Shown here piece by piece: positions 10,140 through 17,616 of a DNA stretch of 64,000 nucleotides. Under the pieces are notes generated by a model. It worked only from the letters and a program-made list of their open reading frames with translations, did not search any database and had not been told where the DNA came from. Within the stretch, counting starts at the first letter, position 1; every line of letters begins with the position of its first letter. This DNA comes from Nocardia sp. alder85J (GTDB lineage: Bacteria; Actinomycetota; Actinomycetes; Mycobacteriales; Mycobacteriaceae): positions 558,001 through 622,000 of the forward strand of contig NZ_JAIUCZ020000005.1 in NCBI RefSeq assembly GCF_020176955.2. The letters run 5' to 3'. The translations under genes were made by a program, and so were the position numbers.

Positions 10140-10886
10140 GTGTCCCATAGTAGCACCATTCACGAATCGCTCACCGCCGTGTTCCAGGTTCGTCGCTTCC
10201 CGGACATCATTTCCGCAGGTCGAGCGGGCATTACGGAAGCCGGTCCAGCAACCGGAGGGCATCGCACCGAGTTGGGCGTGCTGCTGTGGGAACGCGCGAT
10301 GGACCCCCAGGTGGGCACCTGGTCACTGCCCGGCGGCCGCCTGCGCGACGACGAGGACCTCGACACCTCCGCCCGCCGGCAACTGGCCGAGAAGGTCGAC
10401 GTCCGCGAGCTGACGCACCTCGAGCAGCTGTCGCTGTTCAGCGACCCGCACCGGGTTCCCGGCCCCCGCCGCATCGCCTCCGCCTACCTCGGCCTGATCC
10501 CCCTCACCTCCGACCCGCAACTCCCCGACGACACCCGCTGGCACCCGGTCTCGGCCCTGCCGCACATGTCGTTCGACCACGGCACCGTCGTCGAGCACGC
10601 CCGCACCCGGCTGGCCGCGAAACTCTCCTACACCAATATCGCCTTCGCCCTGGCCCCACCGCGCTTCACCATGTCCACCCTGCGCGAAATCTACTGCGCC
10701 GCACTGGGGTACGAGGTGGACACCACCAATCTGCAACGCGTCCTGAGCCGCCGCACCGTGATCACCCCCACCGGCGCCACCGCCCCTCCCGGCAAAACCG
10801 GCGGCCGCCCGGCCGCCCTCTACCGCTTCACCGACTCGGAACTGCGCGTCACCGACGAATTCGCAGCCCTGCGGCCGCGCGGCTGA
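10140..10886 (+). CDS. nrtR: NrtR-type Nudix transcriptional regulator of NAD synthesis
   Basis: 248-residue protein with an N-terminal Nudix fold and a C-terminal winged helix, the NrtR architecture (ADP-ribose-sensing repressor of NAD genes). The Nudix box near 64-86 (LPGGRLRDDEDL...ARRQLAEKVDV) has lost the catalytic REx2EE glutamates (RRQLAEK instead), as expected for a sensor rather than a hydrolase. The C-terminal part, PRFTMSTLREIYCAALG...LQRVLSRRTVI, then GGRPAALYRF, is the DNA-binding domain. The GTG start abuts the palindrome at 10117-10139, implying autoregulation. No good Shine-Dalgarno is visible, so the transcript may be leaderless. Divergent from nadABC. Confidence 0.85.
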   Translation: MSHSSTIHESLTAVFQVRRFPDIISAGRAGITEAGPATGGHRTELGVLLWERAMDPQVGTWSLPGGRLRDDEDLDTSARRQLAEKVDVRELTHLEQLSLFSDPHRVPGPRRIASAYLGLIPLTSDPQLPDDTRWHPVSALPHMSFDHGTVVEHARTRLAAKLSYTNIAFALAPPRFTMSTLREIYCAALGYEVDTTNLQRVLSRRTVITPTGATAPPGKTGGRPAALYRFTDSELRVTDEFAALRPRG

Positions 10887-10984
10887 GGCATCCGGTGTTC
10901 ACACCGAGAGCCGGACCGGCATGAAATCATCTCGGCCGCAACCGATTGCCGGCGCCACGGAGCCGTCTCCATCTCCCGGCGGCA

Positions 10985-11401
10985 CTACAGCCCTAATCGG
11001 ACCAGCAGGTCCTCGATCCGGGGCGCGACGGTTATCCAGCGCCCGGTCGACGGCGTGAGGAAGATCACCTGCGGTGCGGCGTCCGAAATCCGGAAATCGA
11101 GCGCGAACGACATGTCGCAGCCGAGGTCTCCGATGAGGACAGAACGGCCGGGATCGATATCACCGGGCGGCGCCGCGTTATCTGGCTCGCCGCACAGTTC
11201 TGGACTCCTGACCGCGTTTTCGAGCCATCGGCCGTTCTCGAACCGCATGTACTCGAGCGTATAGAAACTCGGGTCCTCGGGGGGCTCGGCGAACACTCGC
11301 TCCAAGAGAGCCGCATCGGACGGCGCTACCCAGCGCCCGGCCTCGATCGCGGCCGTCAAGGCGGCGGGCAGTACCCAGCCGTTGATTGCCGGCATACTCA
11401 T
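10985..11401 (-). CDS. SUKH/SMI1-KNR4-like putative immunity protein
   Basis: 138-residue soluble protein. LPAALTAAIEAGRW near the start and the later block with SVLIGDLGCDMSFALDFR, PQVIFL and GRWITVAPRIEDLLVRLGL resemble the SUKH/SMI1-KNR4 superfamily, whose bacterial members are often immunity proteins for polymorphic toxins. Its ATG overlaps the stop of the preceding gene (ATGA at 11398-11401), a translational coupling typical of toxin-immunity pairs. The function as immunity to the product of 11398-12183 is inferred from this linkage and the fold resemblance. A second ATG two codons on is also possible. Confidence 0.6.
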   Translation of the reverse strand: MSMPAINGWVLPAALTAAIEAGRWVAPSDAALLERVFAEPPEDPSFYTLEYMRFENGRWLENAVRSPELCGEPDNAAPPGDIDPGRSVLIGDLGCDMSFALDFRISDAAPQVIFLTPSTGRWITVAPRIEDLLVRLGL

Positions 11402-12183
11402 GTGTCGGACTCCACTCTGCGTCCCGTGAACTGTTCCAGGCCATCCATGATGCCCGGTCGCAGCCGTTCCGGAACCTCACGGCCGGCGAAACTCGGATTC
11501 TGATTGTTGACGGAACTCGAGCTCCAACGGCAACCCATGCCACCGTCGTCTCGAATGACGGCAACAAATCCGACACTGTCCCGCGCCGGCAATCCCGTGA
11601 TCGCGGTGAAGGTGTCGTTGACTTCGCCGTGTCCACCGAGTCTGGCCACCAAGTTCATCGGAAAGCCGCGGCCATCGTGGTACCTGGTATTACCGCTGGG
11701 ATATGCCAGGAACTGGCCGGTCTCCGGGTTGTACACCCCGCTGAAGCCCGCACCCGGACCGAATCTGGACAATCGCTGCGCACTTCCGCCGCTCAGATTG
11801 GTCAGGGCATCATCGAGCTGGTAGTCCGGAATGCCGGAAACAAAGGTTTCCGGAACAGCCGGGTAGATCGCAGCAGGATAGGACGGCACCGGATCGACAA
11901 CTGTCGACTGTGCGGTGGAAAGTGTTGCGGACGAGGCAGTTTCAGCCGACTCGGGAGCGGACTCGAAACGTGCCGCGGGTGTCGCGGCCTGCCCGGAACC
12001 GGGCGTCGACCACTCGTGATTTCCCCCGAGCGCGCTTTTCTCCGCACGCTCGGCATTCGTGGCGGCGGAACGGATACCGCCCGCCACTGCACCGGTCTCC
12101 TCGCTCGCTGCCTCGGTCCCGGATTGCACCGCGGTTCGTATGCGCTGCAATCCCTCGGTGAGCGCCGCTTGCACCTCTTCCAT
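11398..12183 (-). CDS. Putative polymorphic toxin-like protein with unrecognised C-terminal domain
   Basis: 261 residues (270+ if the ATG at 12220-12222 is used). The first ~60 residues are helical and polar, without tryptophan-xaa-glycine; the next ~60 are Ser/Thr/Ala/Pro-rich linker. The C-terminal ~130 residues look like a compact globular domain: SGVYNPETGQFLAYPSGNT, then LVARLGGHGEVNDTFTAITG, DSVGFVAVIRDDGGMGCRW, SSSVNNQNPSFAG and a final helix. Variable linker plus compact C-terminal domain and a coupled SUKH-like partner suggest a secreted effector, but no catalytic site is recognised and no signal peptide is seen. The 12183 start has a GGGGGG run just upstream. Confidence 0.55.
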   Translation of the reverse strand: MEEVQAALTEGLQRIRTAVQSGTEAASEETGAVAGGIRSAATNAERAEKSALGGNHEWSTPGSGQAATPAARFESAPESAETASSATLSTAQSTVVDPVPSYPAAIYPAVPETFVSGIPDYQLDDALTNLSGGSAQRLSRFGPGAGFSGVYNPETGQFLAYPSGNTRYHDGRGFPMNLVARLGGHGEVNDTFTAITGLPARDSVGFVAVIRDDGGMGCRWSSSSVNNQNPSFAGREVPERLRPGIMDGLEQFTGRRVESDT

Positions 12184-12317
12184 CGCCCCCCGATTTGCTG
12201 TTGAGACGCGGTTCCCAGCCATCCTCCGGCCACGGGCGACACGAGACCGACGCGGACTCCAGTGTGCACTCCGCTCCCCGGAGCGATACATGCGGGTACA
12301 CGAACGCTCGGCCGGGC

Positions 12318-12494
12318 CTACGAATCCTGTTCGTGCTTGCGGTGTTTGGTGGTGCGGCGATAGCGGCGCGCATTGGGAACGGGCTGAGCCGCACTGGAAC
12401 GGCGGAGAGCATGGCGACGACGCCAGGCCGTGAGATCGGCGCGCTCCGGGAGCGGGGCATCGCCGGGCTGTTCCCGGCGGGGCGTATCGATCAT
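12318..12494 (-). CDS. Small basic hypothetical protein (58 aa)
   Basis: Short reading frame too small for most tracks. A strong GGGAGGAG Shine-Dalgarno lies eight bases before the ATG at 12492-12494. The 58-residue product is very basic (RRRHALRR and RRTTKHRKH stretches) with one tryptophan and no recognisable domain. It lies 134 bases upstream of the putative toxin on the same strand and may be its leader gene, or may be spurious. The ribosome-binding site is the main support. Confidence 0.35.
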   Translation of the reverse strand: MIDTPRREQPGDAPLPERADLTAWRRRHALRRSSAAQPVPNARRYRRTTKHRKHEQDS

Positions 12495-12655
12495 GACTTC
12501 ATCTCCTCCCGTGATCGCGGATGCACAGTAGCGCGATGCGGTACCGGGTCACCAGCGATTTTCCCGGGCCCGCAGACGAGGGCAGCGAGTACCGTGCGGG
12601 CCCGGTGAGCGGTAGACCCGGCGCGCCCGCGGCGGAACCGGGTACCGTGACCTGC

Positions 12656-13300
12656 ATGGAGTCGCTGATGCATCGGATCCTCGACATCTCACCGGTCTGG
12701 GTGTACTTGATCGTCACCCTGCTGGTCTTCGTCGAGGACGCGATCTTCGTCGGGTTCGTGATCCCCGGCGAGACCGCGGCGGTACTGGGCGGGGTCGCGG
12801 CCAGTCAGGGGCATGTGCAGCTCTGGGCGATGATCGTGCTGGTGGTGGTCGCGGCGATCGTCGGCGACAGTGTCGGATACGAGGTGGGTAAGCACCTGGG
12901 GTCCCGAATCCTGAACGCCTCGATACTGGATCGGCATCGGGGGCGGCTGGACCAGGCCCAGGACTTCCTGGCGCGCCGGGGCGGGTGGGCGGTGTTCCTC
13001 GGACGGTTCACCGCGTTCTTCCGCGCGGTGATGCCCGCACTGGTCGGGGCGTCGCGGATGCCGTATCGGAAGTTCCTGTCCTTCAACGCCTTCGGCGGCC
13101 TGATCTGGGGCACCGCGTTCGTGGTGCTCGGCTACCTCGCGGGCGCCTCCTATCAGGCGGTCGCGAAGACCGTCGGCCGGGACCTGGCGATCGGCGTGGC
13201 CGCCGTCGTCGTGGTGGCGCTGGTGGTGTGGAAGATCCGGGAACGGCGGCGGGAGAAGACCTTCGAGGCCGAGTACGAGGCCGTCCGCGAAACGGAGTGA
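12656..13300 (+). CDS. DedA family membrane protein
   Basis: 214-residue integral membrane protein of the DedA/VTT superfamily, related to lipid (undecaprenyl phosphate/phosphatidylethanolamine) flippases. Seen: VFVEDAIFVGFVIPGETAAVLGGVAA, then GDSVGYEVGKHLG, and the family signature FLGRFTAFFRAVMPALVGASRM(P) with its conserved arginines, followed by FNAFGGLIWGTAFVVLGYLAG and a last helix ending in a basic tail. Start ATG 12656 gives the N-terminus MESLMHRILD typical of the group. Single gene, convergent with the nSTAND gene 15 bases away. Confidence 0.88.
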   Translation: MESLMHRILDISPVWVYLIVTLLVFVEDAIFVGFVIPGETAAVLGGVAASQGHVQLWAMIVLVVVAAIVGDSVGYEVGKHLGSRILNASILDRHRGRLDQAQDFLARRGGWAVFLGRFTAFFRAVMPALVGASRMPYRKFLSFNAFGGLIWGTAFVVLGYLAGASYQAVAKTVGRDLAIGVAAVVVVALVVWKIRERRREKTFEAEYEAVRETE

Positions 13301-13315
13301 GCGTTCGAGGACCTG

Positions 13316-16300
13316 TCAGGAGCACGGTGGGCGATAGGGCGATTCGGGGAGGTGCTCCCGCCAGATCTGTGGTGTCAGGATCGTCCGCGTGGTCGCGCAG
13401 ATCCGGGTGATCGCCGCGGTCGGATCGAGGTCCCAGAAGTGCACCAGGCCATCGGCGCCGGTGGCGATCAGGTGCCTGCCGTCCGGGAGGAAGGCGACGG
13501 TGCCGCCCATCGGAGCGGGACGCGCGGTCCCGATCGGGTGCTCGATCGCCCGTGGATGCGCGGGCTCGCTGAAGTCCCACAACCGAATCGCCGAGTCGCC
13601 ATCGATGTACGCCAGATATCTCCCACCGCCGGAAAAGGCGAGATCACTGGTCCAGGCCGTTCGCTCGGCGCTGGAGTCGCCGATGGTCACCGGCGCGAAA
13701 CGGTTCATGGTGTCCCAGACCCGCATCGTCCGATCGACAGCGGTCGCGATCAGTATGTCGCCTCCCGGGCCGAATCTGACATGGGTCAGCGGCACGGATC
13801 CGCTCGGCTGCAATCGGGTGGACAGTTCGACGTGGGCGGGATCCGCGACCGACCACAATTCGGCCCTTCCCCCCTCACTCAGCACGGCTGCGTATTTGCC
13901 GTCGGGGCTGATGTCCAGGGCGAGGATATATCGCGTCGAGAGCGGCACCCGCTCCGCGATCAGGGCAGGGACGCTGCGGTGGAGATCCCAGATCTGCAGG
14001 TACGCCGCGCCGTTCTCGGTCCAGCCCACGAACAGCCGGTTGCCGTCCGGACCGAATGCCATGACATTACCGGTGCCGCTTCCTGTATGCGGTAGTTCGC
14101 CACTTGGCGCGATGCCGGATGATTCGGATATATCGAACAGCTGGATATTGCCGATGGCGGGATGAAATATCAATTTCCGGCCGTCCGGACCCAGCAGGAG
14201 CTGACCCGGGCTGCCCGATGTCTCCGGGAGATCGAACCGGCCGATCCTATGTACGCCGAGTGAATCATCCACTCGCCACGACTCGAAATGCCTGCCCGTC
14301 ACCTCGTCGCCGACCAGCATCGTCCTGTCCTGTTCCATATTCAAGGACCCCCTCGGCAACGAATCATATTCTGGCACAATAGAATCCGGCAGTGACCACA
14401 AATAGGCGCCGTCATGGCCGTCGATCACCACGGTGTGTCCGTCCGGGCCGAAAGTGACCTGACTACGGAACCCGAGCGGACTGGTCAACTGTCGGCCGAG
14501 CGATATCGGGTGCGACAACTCGGTCAGACCCGTCAGCGCGACGCCACCGCCGGTGGACGGATAAGCGAGCACTCGGCTGTCGGCGCGGAAAGCCAGCCCG
14601 GCACCGACGTTGGTGTCCGCATCGGACAAGGTCGCGAGGAAACGCGCAGGCGCGCTCGCATCGTGGCAATCCCATATCTCCAGGGAGTTCCTGGTCATCA
14701 CGACCGCTACCCGGCCGTCCGGGCTCAGCGCCGCCGCGGTCGCCGCGCTGTCGATATCGCCGATGGGTACCGCCGGTCTGTGTGGATCGGTGACATCCCA
14801 CACCCGAGCGGCACCCTGTGCGCTGACCGTCACGACGCGGCGCAGATCGGCCGAAAACATGACCGAATAGGTGCTGTGGAACCCGGAGGCCACCCGGATC
14901 GGGGTGCCGATCGGATGCGGCCGAGCGGGATCGGTGATGTCCCAGAACGTGATTGCGCCGTCCAGACTGCCGGTGACCAGTGTCGAGCCATCGGGGCCGA
15001 TGCCCAGCGCAGTCGGGATGCCGATATGCAGGGACGTGCCGAGGGGCACCAGATGTTCCGGATCCCGCGTATCCCACAGCCGGACGTCCCCCGCTATTGT
15101 GGCCGCGCCGAGAGTCCGACCACCGGGGCCGAACGCCAGAATGCTTACGGCCGCCGAGCCGCCGTGCAGTTCGCCACCCACCACGCGCGGGTTACCACGA
15201 TCGGAGATGTCCCACAGGTGGATCCCGTCGGACGCCGTCGCCAGTAATCGGCCGTCGGACCGGAAGGCGGCGGCGGTCACCGTTTCGCCGCGCCAGCTCA
15301 GTGGTGTGGCGAGCGGCCGACTCTCGGTGTCGACCAGCCGCGCCAGCACCTCCGGATCGCGCGGCCGCATCCGCGCGGCGACCAGAACCAGCTGCGCGGA
15401 CAGCGAAGGGTCGCTCGCCTCCAGCCGGTCCGCCTCGGCGAGAACCGATTTGAAGACGGCGGCGTCACGGTCCCGAGAGGCGTTGTGGTTCTGCACGAAT
15501 GCCACCCCGGCCAGGATCATCGAGACCACAGTGAGCAGGATCAGGCTGGTCCGGCGGGCGGTGGTCCGGCGATCGGCACGGCGGCGGGCGGATTCGGCGG
15601 CCCGCAGGAATTCCTCGGGAACGGGGCCGACGGCGCCCCGGCGGGCGTGCTCACGCATCGTGACCAGCCGGGCGCCGCGATAGAGCAGGGCGGGATCGCG
15701 CCGGTGCTCGACCCAGTCGTCGGCATCCGCTTGCAGGCGTTGGCGTTCCAGGAACCCCACCCGGTCCTCGTCGATCCAGGACCGCAACCGCGGCCAGGCG
15801 TCGAGCACGATCTCGTGCGTGAGGTAAGCGGTCTCGGCCTCCAGGGTGATCAGCCGGGTCCGGGCCAGCGCGTCCAGGGCCGCCTCGGCGGCGGTCACGC
15901 TCTGCCGCAACAGATCCGCGTGCGACACCCGGCGACGGGTGTCTCGGGAATCGTCACCGACCGCGACCAGGCCCAGCAGCACCTGCTTACCGACCGCCTG
16001 CTGGAATTCCGTCAGCTCGCCCCACGCCTGCTCGGCGGTGGCGGCGACCGAACCCAGTACCCCACCCGCCGCCCGATAGCCCTCGATGGTGAGCCGGGAG
16101 CCCTCGCGCCGCTGCCACACCGCCTCCATCGCATGCGAAACCAGCGGCAGCGCACCGGGATCATAACTGCGCCGTTCGTCGCCACCGAGCCCGCACAGCT
16201 CACTGATCACCAGCCCCTCGAGCCCGGATTCCAGCTTGTACCCCGCGGATTCGGCGGGCCGGGTGATCGCCTCGGCCAATTCGTCCAACCGCATCGGTCC

Positions 16301-17380
16301 GAGCAGATAACTGCGATGTTTCAACGCATCCTCGAGCACCGGCTCGTCCAGGCACCGAGCGTAGAAGTCCGCACGCACCGCCAACACCACTGCCACCGGA
16401 CCGGATTCGCCACGAATCGCGAGATGCGCCAGCGCGTCCAGGAATTCCGCGCGCTCGCCCTCGTCCGGACACAGGGTGAACAACTCCTCCAGCTGATCGA
16501 CCACGATCAGCCGCTGCCGTCCCTTCCCCCATACGGCGAGCCTCGTGGCTGTGGAATCCGCAGCAGGCGAACGTCCTTCGCTGACGGTGGGCGGTTCCGC
16601 ATCGGTCATACCGGCCTCGGAAGGCTCTGCCGCCCCGGCACCGGATGGGTCGGTCTCGGCAGCGGGCGTGCCCACCCTGCCACCAGTGGTGAACAGCCTG
16701 GCAGGTGTCGGGTCCGACATCGTGCCCGCTGTCGCCGCCACCAGCGCGCGCACCGGGTCCGGACCGGGTGTCAGCGTCGCCACTGCCCACTCGTTCATCG
16801 AATCCACCAGCGCCGGAATCAATCCCGCCTGCAACAACGACGACTTCCCCGCACCCGAGGCACCCACCAGCAACACCAGGCCGCCGTCGCCGGCCGTCGT
16901 CCGCCGCACCAGGTCGGCCAGTTCGGTGGTGGGCCGGGCCCGGCCGAAGAAGACCTCGGTGTCCTCCGGACCGTAGGCGGCCAGGCCCAGGTAGGGGCTG
17001 ACCACGTCCGCCGCTTCGGAATTCGGATCCCACTCGTTCGACGCGGTCCACAACCGCTGCCACTCACGCACATCCAGCAATACCGGCGGCACCGGGCTGC
17101 TGGCCTTGCGAGCCTCGTCGATCAGGGTCAGCAGGACCGGCAGGAAGACCTCGAAGCGCGCGGGCACGTTCCGCCCGGCCTTCCAGTCGCTGATCCGCTG
17201 GATCGACGCGCCGGACTTCGGCCCGGCCGCGCGGGCTGCCCGCATCCGCGCCTCGGCCGCCGCCGCGACCCGCCGCAGCGTCGGATTCGCGGCCGCCACG
17301 AACAACTCCGCAAACCGTTGCGAGAAAGCCGTTCTCGGCGACGGCCGCAGCCGGCCTCGCCGCACCCCACCAGAATCCAT
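13316..17380 (-). CDS. nSTAND1-type NTPase with N-terminal HTH, transmembrane helix and WD40 repeats
   Basis: Very large signalling protein, 1354 residues. N-terminal helical region (~15-95) with ISDWKAGRNVP resembles the helix-turn-helix head of actinobacterial nSTAND proteins. SPYLGLAAYGPEDTEVFFGR (128-147) starts the nSTAND1 NTPase; Walker A GASGAGKSS is at 173-181 and Walker B LIVVDQLEEL at 291-300, with an Ala/Pro-rich insert between. A single transmembrane helix lies near 612-632, then about 650 residues of WD40 repeats (LWDISDRGNP, VWDVTDPHRP, FWDLDPT), probably more than one propeller. WD40-STAND proteins are switch-like scaffolds; some STAND families act in phage defence. Start ATG has GGGGAGGA upstream. 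It carries no fused effector domain that I recognise. Confidence 0.85.
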   Translation of the reverse strand: MDSGGVRRGRLRPSPRTAFSQRFAELFVAAANPTLRRVAAAAEARMRAARAAGPKSGASIQRISDWKAGRNVPARFEVFLPVLLTLIDEARKASSPVPPVLLDVREWQRLWTASNEWDPNSEAADVVSPYLGLAAYGPEDTEVFFGRARPTTELADLVRRTTAGDGGLVLLVGASGAGKSSLLQAGLIPALVDSMNEWAVATLTPGPDPVRALVAATAGTMSDPTPARLFTTGGRVGTPAAETDPSGAGAAEPSEAGMTDAEPPTVSEGRSPAADSTATRLAVWGKGRQRLIVVDQLEELFTLCPDEGERAEFLDALAHLAIRGESGPVAVVLAVRADFYARCLDEPVLEDALKHRSYLLGPMRLDELAEAITRPAESAGYKLESGLEGLVISELCGLGGDERRSYDPGALPLVSHAMEAVWQRREGSRLTIEGYRAAGGVLGSVAATAEQAWGELTEFQQAVGKQVLLGLVAVGDDSRDTRRRVSHADLLRQSVTAAEAALDALARTRLITLEAETAYLTHEIVLDAWPRLRSWIDEDRVGFLERQRLQADADDWVEHRRDPALLYRGARLVTMREHARRGAVGPVPEEFLRAAESARRRADRRTTARRTSLILLTVVSMILAGVAFVQNHNASRDRDAAVFKSVLAEADRLEASDPSLSAQLVLVAARMRPRDPEVLARLVDTESRPLATPLSWRGETVTAAAFRSDGRLLATASDGIHLWDISDRGNPRVVGGELHGGSAAVSILAFGPGGRTLGAATIAGDVRLWDTRDPEHLVPLGTSLHIGIPTALGIGPDGSTLVTGSLDGAITFWDITDPARPHPIGTPIRVASGFHSTYSVMFSADLRRVVTVSAQGAARVWDVTDPHRPAVPIGDIDSAATAAALSPDGRVAVVMTRNSLEIWDCHDASAPARFLATLSDADTNVGAGLAFRADSRVLAYPSTGGGVALTGLTELSHPISLGRQLTSPLGFRSQVTFGPDGHTVVIDGHDGAYLWSLPDSIVPEYDSLPRGSLNMEQDRTMLVGDEVTGRHFESWRVDDSLGVHRIGRFDLPETSGSPGQLLLGPDGRKLIFHPAIGNIQLFDISESSGIAPSGELPHTGSGTGNVMAFGPDGNRLFVGWTENGAAYLQIWDLHRSVPALIAERVPLSTRYILALDISPDGKYAAVLSEGGRAELWSVADPAHVELSTRLQPSGSVPLTHVRFGPGGDILIATAVDRTMRVWDTMNRFAPVTIGDSSAERTAWTSDLAFSGGGRYLAYIDGDSAIRLWDFSEPAHPRAIEHPIGTARPAPMGGTVAFLPDGRHLIATGADGLVHFWDLDPTAAITRICATTRTILTPQIWREHLPESPYRPPCS

Positions 17381-17616
17381 CTGTCCTCCCCACCCTTCCG
17401 CCGAATCATCCCAGGCACCGTCCAGCGTGGCGGGAGGAGTTCAGGAGACGACGCACCTGTGCGGCGAATGTGCTGGTGAGAGCCGGAAAATCGAATTCCG
17501 GTCCGGACATGGCTCAACGGCTGCCGCTGTCGCGTGCACACGGCAACGGTTCGTCGGCAAGCGGTCCCGGGCACGCACGACAACACTTCAGCGGCATCCG
17601 GCCCCGGGTGCGCGCG

